A DNA stretch of 64,000 nt from Bacteroidetes bacterium 37-13 (GTDB lineage Bacteria > Bacteroidota > Bacteroidia > Chitinophagales > LD1). Position 1 is the stretch's first letter; each line of letters starts with the position of its first letter. The stretch spans positions 186,001 through 250,000 of the forward strand of contig MKTC01000040.1 of the NCBI GenBank assembly GCA_001897535.1, given 5' to 3'. A program made the translations under genes and the position numbers. Under the pieces are notes generated by a model. That model was not told where the DNA came from and did no database searches. It saw only the letters and a program-made list of their open reading frames with translations. This document shows, piece after piece, positions 27,501 through 37,333 of this stretch.

Positions 27501-30500
27501 CTAATAGCCCAAATTCGGGCGAAGCCAACGTTCCATTTCTGGAATAGAGTAACCTTTTGCTTCTGCTAAAACTTCCACTTGGTCTTTTAAAATTTTACCT
27601 ACGCCATAGTATTTGGCATGTGGTGAAGCAAAGTAAAAACCGCTAACCGAAGTTGCCGGATACATGGAGAAGTTTTCGGTAATTGTCATTCCGGTGTTTT
27701 GCTCAACGTTGAGTAAATCCCAAATTTGTTTTTTAAGCGTGTGGTCTGGGCAGGCTGCGTAGCCTGGTGCAGGGCGAATACCTTGATATTTTTCTTGAAT
27801 TAGTTCATCGTTTGAAAAATTTTCATCTTTTACATAACCCCAAAATTCTTTGCGGATACGCTCGTGCAAATGTTCTGCGAATGCTTCGGAAAGACGGCCA
27901 GCCAAGGTTTTTAGCATGATGCTGTTGTAATCATCAAACTCTTTTTCAAAACGCTCAACATGTTTTTCAATATCAAAACCGCAACTTACGGCAAATGCTC
28001 CGATGTAATCGGTAAGCGGTTGATTATTGTATGTGGCAGGCGCAACAAAATCTGATAAACATAAGTTTGCTTGCGAGCCTTGTTTTTTAGTTTGCTGCCG
28101 CATAAAAGCAATATTTTTTACGGTAGCGTTGGCATCTTTTATTTCAACCAATTCATTATTAGAATTGGCAGGAAAAATTCCAAAAACACCATTTGCCGTC
28201 AGCCATTTTTCGTCAATAACTTTTTTCAATAATGCTTGAGCATCGTCAAATAGTTTTTTCGCTTCTACGCCATACTTTGTGCTTTCAAAAATGCGCGGAT
28301 AGGTTCCTGTCATTTCCCATGAAGCAAAGAGAGGAGACCAATCAATATATGGCACTAATGCTTCTAAGCTATAGTTGTTTAAAACATGTACTCCGCTTAC
28401 GTTTGGTGTAGTTATTTTTTCTTGCTTCCAGTCTATCCTGGGTGCGTTTTCTCTCGCTTCTTTTAAGCTTACAAATTCAATTTCGTTTTTGCGATTATTG
28501 TGTGTATCGCGCATTATTTCGTAGCGCTGTTTTACTTCGTTTACAAAGTTTTCTTTTTGTTCTTTGCTAAGCAAAGCGCTCACTACCGGCACACTTCTGG
28601 AAGCGTCTAAAACATAAACCGCAGGTGCAGAATATTCCGGTGCTACTTTCACCGCAGTGTGAATTTCGGAAGTGGTTGCGCCACCAATAAGCAATGGAAT
28701 TTTAAAACCTAAACGCTCCATTTCGCTGGCAACATGTATCATTTCATCTAATGACGGTGTAATCAATCCGCTTATGCCGATTATATCTGCCTCTTCTGCT
28801 TTGGCGCGTTCTAAAAGTTTATCAGCAGGCACCATCACACCCATGTCTATAATTTCGTAGTTGTTGCATGCCAACACAACACCCACAATATTTTTCCCAA
28901 TATCGTGTACATCGCCTTTTACTGTTGCCAATAAAATTTTGCCATTACTTTTAGAAGTAATTCCGCTCTTCTTTTTTTCTTCTTCCATAAAAGGAAGTAA
29001 GTAAGCAACAGCTCTTTTCATCACGCGAGCACTTTTTACCACTTGTGGAAGAAACATTTTTCCTGAGCCGAATAAATCGCCAACTACGTTCATTCCGTTC
29101 ATTAAAGGACCTTCAATTACCTCTAATGGCTTGCTATATTTTTGACGAGCTTCCTCCACGTCAGCTTCTACAAATTCCACTATACCTTTTACCAAAGCAT
29201 GGGTTAATCTTTCTTCTACGCTTCCGTTTCTCCATTCATCGTTTACCACATCTGCTTTATCTTTTTTCTTCACCGTTTCTGCAAATGCAAGTAAGCGTTC
29301 GGTGGCATCATCTCTGCGGTCAAAAAGTACATCTTCTACACGTTCTAATAAATCTTTTGGAACATCGTCATATACTTCTAGCATGCTTGGATTCACAATT
29401 CCCATATCCATACCATGTTGAATTGCATGATACAAAAAAGCGGAGTGAATAGCTTCGCGTACTACGTTGTTGCCACGGAAAGAAAAGGACACATTGCTCA
29501 AGCCGCCACTTACATGTGCATGCGGCAAGTTTTCTTTTATCCATTTTGCTGCACGGAAAAAGTTTATTGCATTTTTGCGGTGTTCTTCCAATCCTGTTGC
29601 CACAGGAAAAATATTTGGATCGAAAATTATATCTTCAGCAGGGAAACCAACTTTATCAACTAAAACACGATAGCTGCGTTCGCAAATTTCAATTCTTCTT
29701 TCGTAAGTATCGGCTTGTCCATCTTCATCAAAAGCCATCACCACTACTGCAGCGCCATACTGCTTCACTAATTCGGCTTGGCGAATAAATTCTTTTTCGC
29801 CTTCTTTTAGAGAAATAGAATTTACAATTCCTTTGCCTTGTAAGCATTTTAAACCAGCTTCGATAATGTGAAATTTAGAACTGTCTATCATTACCGGAAC
29901 GCGCGAAATATCCGGCTCTGAGGCAATTAAATTTAGGAATTGTTTCATGGCGGCTTCTCCGTCTAACATTCCTTCGTCCATGTTGATGTCAATGACTTGC
30001 GCACCGCCTTGCACTTGCTCTAATGCAACCGAAAGCGCATCTTCGTATTTGTCATCTTTAATGAGTTTTAAAAAAACTTTTGAGCCCGTAACATTAGTAC
30101 GTTCGCCTACGTTCATAAAATTACTTTTAGGCGTAACCACCACAGGCTCTAAACCGCTGAGTTGCATAAAAGGAATTGGGCGTGGTGCTTTGCGAGGAGG
30201 ATACTTTTTTGCTACTTCTGCAAACACTCGAATGTGATCGGGCGTAGTGCCACAGCAGCCGCCAATAATATTTACAAATCCATTTTTTAAAAAATCTTCT
30301 AAAGCTTCGCCCATGCTTTCGGGTGTTTCATCGTAGCCGCCAAATGCATTGGGCAATCCGGCATTTGGGTAAGCACTTACAAAGCAGGTTGTACTTTTAG
30401 AAATTGCTTCAATATGTGGTCGCATATCTTTTGCGCCTAAAGCACAGTTTAGTCCTATTGAAAATGGTTTAGAGTGGGAAACAGAAATTACAAATGCTTC

Positions 30501-31187
30501 AGGAGTTTGTCCACTAAGTGTTCTGCCGCTGGCATCGGTAATTGTGCCCGAAACCATTACGGGCAAATCTGTTCCCTTTTCTTTTTGTATTTGTTGAATA
30601 GCAAACAAACATGCTTTGGCATTAAGTGTATCAAAGATTGTTTCAACTAAAAGAATATCTGCTCCACCATCAATTAAACCACGTGTTTGCTCAGAATAGG
30701 CGTTTACCAATTCGTCAAAAGTAATAGCGCGAAAACCGGGATTGTTTACATCGGGCGAAATAGATGCCGTGCGGTTGGTGGGACCAAAAGCACCTGCCAC
30801 AAAAACTTCTTTTTCGGGATGCGATAAGCGATATTTTTCAACTGCCTTTTTAGCAAGTTGTGCACCTTCAAAATTAATTTTGTATGCTTCTTTTTCAAGT
30901 TTGTAATCGGCTTGTGCAATCCATGTTCCGCTAAAGGTGTTGGTTTCAATTATATCGGCACCAGCTTCGAGGTATTCTAAATGGATAGACTCAATAATAT
31001 CAGGACGAGTAATATTTAATATATCGTTATTTCCTTTTAAATCGTGCGAGTGTTGTGCAAATTCTTTTCCTCTAAAATCTTGCTCAGTAAGTTTATAGCG
31101 CTGAATCATAGTTCCCATTGCGCCATCTAATACTAATATTTTCTCTTGGGCGAGTTGTGTTAATTTCTCTTTTATATTCATATTCAT
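27501..31187 (-). CDS. metH: Cobalamin-dependent methionine synthase
   Basis: Cytosolic transfer of a methyl group from methyl-tetrahydrofolate to homocysteine through cobalamin. At 1228 residues it is the full four-module enzyme: homocysteine-binding domain with zinc ligands ([12 protein letters not shown] and [13 protein letters not shown]), folate/pterin-binding domain ([14 protein letters not shown]), B12-binding module with the axial-His motif [11 protein letters not shown], and the C-terminal SAM-binding reactivation domain ([13 protein letters not shown]). All modules sit in one chain, unlike several Bacteroidota that split them. It is controlled by a SAM-I riboswitch in its leader. 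Confidence 0.97.
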   Translation of the reverse strand: MNMNIKEKLTQLAQEKILVLDGAMGTMIQRYKLTEQDFRGKEFAQHSHDLKGNNDILNITRPDIIESIHLEYLEAGADIIETNTFSGTWIAQADYKLEKEAYKINFEGAQLAKKAVEKYRLSHPEKEVFVAGAFGPTNRTASISPDVNNPGFRAITFDELVNAYSEQTRGLIDGGADILLVETIFDTLNAKACLFAIQQIQKEKGTDLPVMVSGTITDASGRTLSGQTPEAFVISVSHSKPFSIGLNCALGAKDMRPHIEAISKSTTCFVSAYPNAGLPNAFGGYDETPESMGEALEDFLKNGFVNIIGGCCGTTPDHIRVFAEVAKKYPPRKAPRPIPFMQLSGLEPVVVTPKSNFMNVGERTNVTGSKVFLKLIKDDKYEDALSVALEQVQGGAQVIDINMDEGMLDGEAAMKQFLNLIASEPDISRVPVMIDSSKFHIIEAGLKCLQGKGIVNSISLKEGEKEFIRQAELVKQYGAAVVVMAFDEDGQADTYERRIEICERSYRVLVDKVGFPAEDIIFDPNIFPVATGLEEHRKNAINFFRAAKWIKENLPHAHVSGGLSNVSFSFRGNNVVREAIHSAFLYHAIQHGMDMGIVNPSMLEVYDDVPKDLLERVEDVLFDRRDDATERLLAFAETVKKKDKADVVNDEWRNGSVEERLTHALVKGIVEFVEADVEEARQKYSKPLEVIEGPLMNGMNVVGDLFGSGKMFLPQVVKSARVMKRAVAYLLPFMEEEKKKSGITSKSNGKILLATVKGDVHDIGKNIVGVVLACNNYEIIDMGVMVPADKLLERAKAEEADIIGISGLITPSLDEMIHVASEMERLGFKIPLLIGGATTSEIHTAVKVAPEYSAPAVYVLDASRSVPVVSALLSKEQKENFVNEVKQRYEIMRDTHNNRKNEIEFVSLKEARENAPRIDWKQEKITTPNVSGVHVLNNYSLEALVPYIDWSPLFASWEMTGTYPRIFESTKYGVEAKKLFDDAQALLKKVIDEKWLTANGVFGIFPANSNNELVEIKDANATVKNIAFMRQQTKKQGSQANLCLSDFVAPATYNNQPLTDYIGAFAVSCGFDIEKHVERFEKEFDDYNSIMLKTLAGRLSEAFAEHLHERIRKEFWGYVKDENFSNDELIQEKYQGIRPAPGYAACPDHTLKKQIWDLLNVEQNTGMTITENFSMYPATSVSGFYFASPHAKYYGVGKILKDQVEVLAEAKGYSIPEMERWLRPNLGY

Positions 31188-31270
31188 TTACTCTACGGCA
31201 CATAAAATGCACCTTTCATTATTTTTAAAAAATGAAACAGCGTATCCTGAAAGATATGAAACAGAAAAGG

Positions 31271-31294
31271 TCAGTAAAACAAAAACTATACTGA
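31271..31294 (-). promoter_or_regulatory. Hairpin between the SAM-I aptamer and metH
   Basis: TCAGTA and TACTGA form a 6-bp stem with a 12-nt loop immediately after the aptamer on the reverse strand. It could be part of the expression platform. It has no strong GC stem or T tract, so it is not a good terminator by itself; translational control further down the ~110-nt leader is also possible. Confidence 0.3.
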
Positions 31295-31295
31295 A

Positions 31296-31412
31296 CTTAT
31301 CTTTCTCTGCTTTTTTGGGGCAGTGTAGGAATTAGCACCAACAATATTTTAGAATAAATTTTGCGGTTGCCAAGACTTCGCAGGGCCTAATCCCTCAGTC
31401 TTTCTGGATAAG
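31296..31412 (-). ncRNA. SAM-I (S-box) riboswitch upstream of metH
   Basis: On the reverse strand the 117-nt element begins CTTATCC and ends GAAAGATAAG, closing the P1 stem. Between them are the conserved S-box blocks GAGGGATTAGGCCC, CTTGGCAACC and GGTGCTAATTCC in the correct order and spacing. This is the SAM-I aptamer, which lowers expression of methionine genes when S-adenosylmethionine is abundant. It lies 108 nt before the metH start, the expected place. Seen directly by pattern; ligand response is inferred from the family. Confidence 0.93.
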
Positions 31413-31517
31413 TTGTTTCAAAGAACCAATCGCGAATATAAAAGCAGAATAGTATTTATAGCATTTTTTCGAGGTAAATTATCGGTAAACTTTGTGAAGA
31501 ATAATAAGTTAAGCAAG

Positions 31518-33377
31518 TTATTCTATATCAGGAAATTGCTTTTTTGCTTGTTCATTATGTTCGTGAAGTTGGTCGTCTTGCAAAAGCTTTTCTTGGATTT
31601 CCATTTGTTCTTTTGCACTTAAAGCATATTGCTTTAGGTTATGGCGATCTGCTTTTAGTTTACGAATTGATTTTTCATCGTATTCAATAAATCGTTGTCC
31701 TTTTTCTTTGACCACATTACTGTTAAAGCCAAGAAATTTAAGGGTATCTTCTGCCAGTTTTACAGAAGAATATAATGTTTCGCGATAAATATCATTTACA
31801 CCTAAGTCCATTAGTTCATACGCATCAAAACGATTTTTGGCGCGCGACATAATATGTAAATGTGGAAATCGCTTTTTTACTTTGCGAATCAATTCTTCAT
31901 TTATGGCAGGAGAATCAATAGCGGCAATTAGTATTTTGGCTTTTTCGGCACCTGCGGCTTCTAAAAAGTCAATTCTGGTGGCATCGCCATAGTGAACTTT
32001 AAAGCCCATTTTTCGCAATAAATCTACCCTGTCTGGGTCAAAATCTAAGATGGTAGATTTTATTCCATTTGCTCTTAGAAATCTGCCAACGGTACTTCCA
32101 AAATGCCCAAAGCCTGCAATAATTACATCGTGGGTTTCTTCAATTTTATCGGTTTCTTTTTGTGGTTTAGCTGTTACTTTTTCTTCAAATTTTGGGCTGA
32201 TAAATTTCTCGTTTAAAATAAGCAAAATAGGCGTAAGAGTCATGCTTACTGCGGTGCTTGCCATTAACAAATCACTCCATGTTTTATCTATAATTTCTAA
32301 TTGGTTTGAAAATGCGAGCAGCACAAATGCAAATTCACCTACTTGTGCTACACCCAATGAAAATATTAGGTTTTGGTCTGTTTTAAGCTTAAATACTTTT
32401 CCTGCAATAAATAAAACTACAGCCTTGAGTATTATTAAGCCAAATACAATTCCTGAAACCAACAGCGGCTGTTCTGCTAATAATTTAAAATTGATTGATG
32501 CGCCTACACCAATAAAAAACAAACCGAGTAGCAAATCTTTAAAAGGCTGAATATTGGTTTCTAATTCATGTTTAAATTCATTTGAGGCCAAAACCACTCC
32601 TGCTAAAAATGCTCCTAATGCAGAACTTAATCCAACTAATTCCATTAAATAAGAAACTGCAACAACCAGCAGCAAAGCAGATGCCGTGAAAAGTTCTCGC
32701 AGTCTTGTTTTTGAAACAATTCTTAAAACCGGAACTACCAAAAATTTACCTGCTAATACCACTAAATTTACAGCACCCAATACAATAGCTGCTTGTGTCC
32801 ATGCCGGCAGACCTTTAATTATGGAATGAGTTTCTTCTGCTTCAATATTTGCATTTGTTTTGTTGGCAAGAAATGGTAGTAGTGCCAAAATGGGAATTAC
32901 CATTATATCTTGAAATAACAGCACCGAAAATGAGGCTTGCCCGGCAGCAGTTTGTGAAAGGTTTTTTTCTTTTAATGTTTGCAACACTATGGCTGTTGAA
33001 CTCATAGAAAGTGTCATTGCTACAGCTAAACTCATTTGCCATTGCCAACCAAATAGCTTACCAACATAAAAGAGAGCAATTGTTGTGAGAAAAAATTGAA
33101 TGCTTCCCAATCCAAAAATACCTTTCCGCATTTGCCAAAATTGTGAGGGTTCTAATTCTAACCCAATTAGGAATAGCATCATTACTACACCAAATTCTGC
33201 AAAGCCCATCACGCTTTCGCCTTCGTTGCCAACTAAGCCTAAAATGTAGGGTCCAATTAACATGCCGCCAATTAAATACCCCAATACCGCACTCAATCCA
33301 AATCGCTTAGCTAATGGAACACAGAATACTCCTGCTGATAAAAAGATTATTGCCTGTAATAGAAAGTTGGCGTCCAT
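31518..33377 (-). CDS. Kef-type monovalent cation:proton antiporter (CPA2) with TrkA-N domain
   Basis: Inner-membrane potassium or sodium/proton antiporter of 619 residues. The first ~390 residues form the 12-13 helix Na/H-exchanger domain with FGVVMMLFLIGLELEPSQFW and the LGAFLAGVVLASNEFKHELE segment typical of KefB/KefC/YbaL. A cytoplasmic Rossmann TrkA-N domain follows (VIIAGFGHFGSTVGRFLRAN, then DFDPDRVD and YGDATRIDFLEAAGA), which binds NAD(H) or nucleotides. A charged C-terminal tail ends the protein. Start ATG at 33375-33377. No KefF/KefG ancillary gene is next to it, so glutathione gating cannot be assumed. Confidence 0.92.
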   Translation of the reverse strand: MDANFLLQAIIFLSAGVFCVPLAKRFGLSAVLGYLIGGMLIGPYILGLVGNEGESVMGFAEFGVVMMLFLIGLELEPSQFWQMRKGIFGLGSIQFFLTTIALFYVGKLFGWQWQMSLAVAMTLSMSSTAIVLQTLKEKNLSQTAAGQASFSVLLFQDIMVIPILALLPFLANKTNANIEAEETHSIIKGLPAWTQAAIVLGAVNLVVLAGKFLVVPVLRIVSKTRLRELFTASALLLVVAVSYLMELVGLSSALGAFLAGVVLASNEFKHELETNIQPFKDLLLGLFFIGVGASINFKLLAEQPLLVSGIVFGLIILKAVVLFIAGKVFKLKTDQNLIFSLGVAQVGEFAFVLLAFSNQLEIIDKTWSDLLMASTAVSMTLTPILLILNEKFISPKFEEKVTAKPQKETDKIEETHDVIIAGFGHFGSTVGRFLRANGIKSTILDFDPDRVDLLRKMGFKVHYGDATRIDFLEAAGAEKAKILIAAIDSPAINEELIRKVKKRFPHLHIMSRAKNRFDAYELMDLGVNDIYRETLYSSVKLAEDTLKFLGFNSNVVKEKGQRFIEYDEKSIRKLKADRHNLKQYALSAKEQMEIQEKLLQDDQLHEHNEQAKKQFPDIE

Positions 33378-33537
33378 TGATTTTTTTAAATGCTATTAGC
33401 GATAGTGGTCGATTGGTTCAGTTGCAAATAAAAACGATGCTGCAACTTTCTCCCTCCAAACTAATGCTAAAAAGCAATGCTGAAATTGTTGAGTCGCTAA
33501 ATGTAAAAAAAATACCGAAATCTGAAACGTATGGCAA

Positions 33538-34641
33538 CTATTGCATCATAGCAATAAAGTTATCAAAAAGATAACGCGAATCGTGCGGACCTGGAGAACT
33601 TTCCGGATGATGTTGCACACTAAATGCTTTGCCGTTTTTAAGTCTTATTCCTTCAACCGTATTATCGTTTAAATTTATGTGTGTTACTTCTACGGTTTCA
33701 CTTTTTTCGATAGCTTCCATGCTTACGCCAAAGCCGTGATTCTGCGAAGTGATTTCACTTTTCCCGGTAAGTAAATTTTTTACAGGATGGTTTCCACCTC
33801 GGTGTCCTCTGTGCATTTTAAAAGTGGGAATTCCATTTGCCAATGCAAGTAATTGGTGGCCCAAACAAATACCAAAAAACGGTTTTCCTGAAGCCAATAA
33901 TTGCTTGGTAGTTTCAATAGCATAAGGCATGGCAGAAGGATCTCCCGGTCCGTTTGAAACGAAAATACCATCGGGCTGCCAGTCTAATAAATCTTGCGCT
34001 TTTGCCGTAACAGGAAAAACCTTGGCATACACGCCTCTTTCGGTTATGCAACGTAGTATATTCGATTTGATACCACAATCTAAAACAGCAACTTTTAAAG
34101 GAGCATCTGCATTTCCAGCAAAGTAAGGTTCTTTTGTGCTCACTTCTTTTGCTAAATCTAAGCCGCTCATATCGGGTACTGCATTTAGCTTTTGTTTTAG
34201 CAATTCAATATCATCGGTTTCGCTGCTAATAATACAATTCATAGCACCTGCATTGCGAATGTGAATTACTAAAGCGCGCGTATCAATTTCAGAAATTCCG
34301 GGTATATTATTCGTTTCAAGATAAGTTTGTAAAGAATTTGTGGCAAGAGTTCTTGAATATCCTGCCCCAGTAAATTTTTTACAAATCATACCCGAAATTT
34401 TTATGGAAGATGACTCAGTTTCTTCGTTGTGAACGCCATAGTTTCCTATATGGTCGTTTGTCATTACAACAATTTGCCCCAAATACGATGGGTCGGTAAA
34501 AATTTCTTGATAACCGGTCATGCTGGTATTGAAACAAATTTCACCCGTTGCTGTTCCTATTTTTCCTAATGCTTTGCCTTTGAAAATTGTGCCATCTTGC
34601 AACATTAAGATGGCGGCTGGCGTTGTTGAAGTATTTAACAT
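33538..34641 (-). CDS. carA: Carbamoyl-phosphate synthase small subunit
   Basis: Glutaminase subunit feeding ammonia to CarB for pyrimidine and arginine synthesis. About 367 residues: N-terminal CarA domain (LMLQDGTIFKGKALGK, ICFNTSMTGYQEIFTDPSY) and a class I glutamine amidotransferase domain with the nucleophile Cys in FFGICLGHQLLALA and the His in FSVQHHPESSPGP. The ATG at 34639-34641 is chosen over an upstream frame start at 34680 because the extra 13 residues are unlike CarA and a promoter-like box lies in between. carB is not adjacent. Confidence 0.96.
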   Translation of the reverse strand: MLNTSTTPAAILMLQDGTIFKGKALGKIGTATGEICFNTSMTGYQEIFTDPSYLGQIVVMTNDHIGNYGVHNEETESSSIKISGMICKKFTGAGYSRTLATNSLQTYLETNNIPGISEIDTRALVIHIRNAGAMNCIISSETDDIELLKQKLNAVPDMSGLDLAKEVSTKEPYFAGNADAPLKVAVLDCGIKSNILRCITERGVYAKVFPVTAKAQDLLDWQPDGIFVSNGPGDPSAMPYAIETTKQLLASGKPFFGICLGHQLLALANGIPTFKMHRGHRGGNHPVKNLLTGKSEITSQNHGFGVSMEAIEKSETVEVTHINLNDNTVEGIRLKNGKAFSVQHHPESSPGPHDSRYLFDNFIAMMQ

Positions 34642-34650
34642 TTCGGAATG

Positions 34651-34681
34651 CAAATGTAATGTGAAATTTGAAAGGTTCAAC
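34651..34681 (-). promoter_or_regulatory. Bacteroidota-type promoter for carA
   Basis: Reverse-strand TACATTTG (34658 to 34651) matches TAnnTTTG; a TTG lies 19 bp upstream (34680-34678). The implied 5' leader to the ATG at 34641 is only about five nucleotides. Motif and spacing are seen; use is inferred. Confidence 0.4.
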
Positions 34682-34913
34682 TTGTGTTTATATCTTGTGC
34701 AAATTCGGTTTTAAAAACAAAGGATAAGTTGGCTAAAATCTGAATTAGACACTATTTTCTATTCTTATGTAGAAGGTGCAAAAAGTTTGTAATGAATTTG
34801 TCAAATATTGTTTCACTTTTTGTAACTATGCCGCCCGAAAGCAGCATTCTTGTGATTTTGCTTCCTTTTTTAGATAAAAACTATAACTTATACATAATAA
34901 ACAATTTTAATTT

Positions 34914-35909
34914 ATGAATTCTCTTAAAAGTAAATTTTCATTTTGGCGTGGCACATTTGTAGCCGCTTTAACCACAATTTCTATGCAGGCAATGAGCCAA
35001 GCTGAAGCAGCAAAAGATACAGTAGCAGCTTCAACTTCAGATAGTTCAAGTTTTATTTGGTGGTTGGTTATTGCAGCAATGATAATTTTGTTGTTGGCTA
35101 TCGGAGTGTTAGGCAATGTTTTAATAGTATTGGCAAAAGTAAGCGTGAAAAAAGCAAAGGGCGCTGCAACATTGTTGTTACTTTTACTTGCATTTGGTGC
35201 GAATGCACAAGATGCAGCTCCGGCAACTGCTCCTGCTGCAAGTAGTTTACCTGATATTAGTGTGATTTTAGCTTGTGTCGTTTTGTTGGCAGAAATTTCG
35301 GCAATTGCCATTTTGGTAACAAAAATCATGAGCTTGTCTAGTAAACTTGCAGGAAAAACAGAGGCAGCTAAGAGTTCAACAGAACCGGGAATGCTTACCC
35401 AACTTTGGTGGAAATATGGAATGGCGGCAATTTCAGTAATTACATTTGGTTATATATTATACGATTTTGTTTTTGAAATTGGCAAACCGGAGCCTGTTGC
35501 TATTGTGAAACCAAAAGAGCCGGAAATAAACGAATCTAATGTAAAAATGGCTGATGCTGCCGGAATTAAAGAAGGTAAAACTATTTACGATGAAAAATGT
35601 GGTGTTTGCCACGGTGCTGCCGGAGAAGGTATGGTTGGTCCAAATTTAACTGATGATTATTGGTTACATGGCGGTTCATTAGGCAATATTTTTCATACTA
35701 TTACTGTTGGCGTGCCTGATAAAGGAATGATAAGCTGGAAAGACCAATTAACTCCGGCTCAAATTCAAGATTGCGCAAGCTATATTAAAACCTTACACGG
35801 TACTAAGCCGGCTAATCCAAAAGAACCACAAGGTGAACTTTACAAAGATGATGCCGCAGCAACAACCGCTGCTCCTGCTGCCGATACAACTGCTAAAGCA
35901 AAATCATAA
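34914..35909 (+). CDS. ccoP: CcoP-like mono-haem cytochrome c subunit
   Basis: Probable cbb3-type oxidase cytochrome c subunit, 331 residues. A signal-like N-terminus (about 13-29) and a membrane segment (about 47-72) are followed by a second signal-like segment ending AFGANAQ (about 84-99), membrane segments at about 113-138 and 165-185, then a periplasmic cytochrome c domain. The haem motif is CGVCH (229-233) with axial Met in PDKGMISWKDQL (Met272). The sequence VGPNLTDDYWLHGGS and the AQIQDCASYIKTLHGTKPAN end are diagnostic of CcoP. Only one CxxCH is present, as usual in Bacteroidota and unlike the di-haem proteobacterial form. No ccoN, ccoO or assembly gene is nearby. Confidence 0.82.
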   Translation: MNSLKSKFSFWRGTFVAALTTISMQAMSQAEAAKDTVAASTSDSSSFIWWLVIAAMIILLLAIGVLGNVLIVLAKVSVKKAKGAATLLLLLLAFGANAQDAAPATAPAASSLPDISVILACVVLLAEISAIAILVTKIMSLSSKLAGKTEAAKSSTEPGMLTQLWWKYGMAAISVITFGYILYDFVFEIGKPEPVAIVKPKEPEINESNVKMADAAGIKEGKTIYDEKCGVCHGAAGEGMVGPNLTDDYWLHGGSLGNIFHTITVGVPDKGMISWKDQLTPAQIQDCASYIKTLHGTKPANPKEPQGELYKDDAAATTAAPAADTTAKAKS

Positions 35910-35931
35910 ACATAACTTTCAATACTTGGAA

Positions 35932-35957
35932 AAGCCCGCAATTTTTGTGGGCTTTTT
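35932..35957. terminator. Terminator between ccoP-like and sulfotransferase genes
   Basis: AAGCCCGC - AATTTTT - GTGGGCTT forms a GC-rich stem followed by TTTTTT on the plus strand. An A run upstream (GGAAAAG) gives only a weak T run on the other strand. It probably serves mainly the ccoP-like gene; the converging sulfotransferase gene ends 6 bp further on. Confidence 0.75.
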
Positions 35958-35962
35958 TATGT

Positions 35963-37168
35963 TTATCCTATTACTTCATTAGAAGAAACGGAATTTTTAG
36001 AATCTTGCTGAGGCGTAGATGTGTAGGGAAAATGAAACGCTTCAAAAATTACATTTAGCCTTTCGGCTATTTCTTTCTCCGAATAACCGTATTGAGATAA
36101 AGTATAATGATTTGTTGATTTATACTGCCGCTTTTTTTCAATTCCAAGTGTGAGTTTTTCTCTAAATTCCGGAGTGAAATTCCAATGAAATTGTTTGTAA
36201 ATACGTTCAACAATTTCTATCGGTTCTGCAACTAAATCTTCATATTCTACTGCTAAAAATTTATCTTGATTAAATGCTTTGCACACCTCGTCAAAGTGAA
36301 TGTAAAAAGCAATACTAAGTTCGCACCATTCGCGGTACTCGGCATCAGTTTTTTGCAAAGCAGGAGAATGCAATGGATACATGGCTGAAAACATGCTGGC
36401 GGTTGAAGGCACGGCATTTATTGGGTTTCGAGCTATAAATATTAAACGCGCATCAGGAAATTTGGTAAGTATTGATTGTATTCTGCCGGTACTGTTTACA
36501 TTCTTTGCCAAATAGATTTTGTTGCTTCCGGTGGCATACATAAAACGTTTCAAACTGCTTTCATAAAAGTCCATTGCGTTTTTCCTCACAGTTTCAGATT
36601 CGCAATCTAAGCAATGCGTATTTTTTATTCTATTTAAAAAAGGAAACAGCACGAAAATACCAGAGCTTTGCATCATTTGCGCAAAGAGTGCTTCATCTTC
36701 TTCAGCCTGGCTAAAACCCATGTTGTGAACACCTTTCCAACCTTTAAACAATTTGCTCTCAGTCCAATTCATTACCCTTTTTAGCGGGCTACCGATGGCT
36801 TTGTCAAAGCGACTTAACAGGTTGTAGAATTTGATAAACGAAACGGAACAAAATAGCGTATGTGCAAATTTCATATAAGCAAAACGCTCGCCATCCATTG
36901 AAATAATTCTATGCAAAAAAGTAGTGCCACTTCGCGGATTGGCAATAATAAAAACAGGCTCTTTTATTTGAACTTTCTTGAAATCGCTGTAAAAAAATTC
37001 ATCAACCAAACGGAATAAAATATGCAGCAGTAAATCTATTAGCCAAAGCACTAAAAAAAGAATAGTGATAACCCAAAGCCGTAAATTAAACGATTTTAAT
37101 GTGAGCCATAAACACTTAGAAAGAACATCAATTCTTATGAAATAAAACTTTGCAGAACCAATTACCAC
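35963..37168 (-). CDS. Membrane-anchored sulfotransferase family protein
   Basis: Likely PAPS-dependent sulfotransferase of 401 residues. Two hydrophobic segments near the N-terminus (about 30-53) suggest membrane anchoring. The 5'-phosphosulfate loop is present as FIIANPRSGTTFLHRII, and the 3'-phosphate region as LIFIARNPINAVPSTASMF, the two hallmark motifs of the Sulfotransfer_3 group. Starts at GTG (37166-37168); no nearby ATG is available. The acceptor is unknown; a glycan or lipid head group is plausible given the glycan genes 3 kb away. Confidence 0.82.
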   Translation of the reverse strand: MVIGSAKFYFIRIDVLSKCLWLTLKSFNLRLWVITILFLVLWLIDLLLHILFRLVDEFFYSDFKKVQIKEPVFIIANPRSGTTFLHRIISMDGERFAYMKFAHTLFCSVSFIKFYNLLSRFDKAIGSPLKRVMNWTESKLFKGWKGVHNMGFSQAEEDEALFAQMMQSSGIFVLFPFLNRIKNTHCLDCESETVRKNAMDFYESSLKRFMYATGSNKIYLAKNVNSTGRIQSILTKFPDARLIFIARNPINAVPSTASMFSAMYPLHSPALQKTDAEYREWCELSIAFYIHFDEVCKAFNQDKFLAVEYEDLVAEPIEIVERIYKQFHWNFTPEFREKLTLGIEKKRQYKSTNHYTLSQYGYSEKEIAERLNVIFEAFHFPYTSTPQQDSKNSVSSNEVIG

Positions 37169-37333
37169 TTAATCTATAAATATTTTTCGCGAATAAAAAC
37201 CAATGAAAACGAATGGCTTGCTATATTTTGTGAAATACATTTTGGTAAAACTTATTTCGATTGTTTGTGGAAGCAGAAAATTCTACTTGACAAATTTAAC
37301 GTTCTGTGTTATTTTCACTACTCCCGAAGAAGT

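Noticed and set aside
32050-32550. 166-codon forward ORF
   Set aside because: Antisense to the hydrophobic part of the Kef-type antiporter; no independent features.
34907-35329. 140-codon reverse-strand ORF opposite the ccoP-like gene
   Set aside because: It is the antisense of an Ala-rich, low-complexity coding region; its Ala/Asn/Thr-rich product has no domain and the forward gene is certain.
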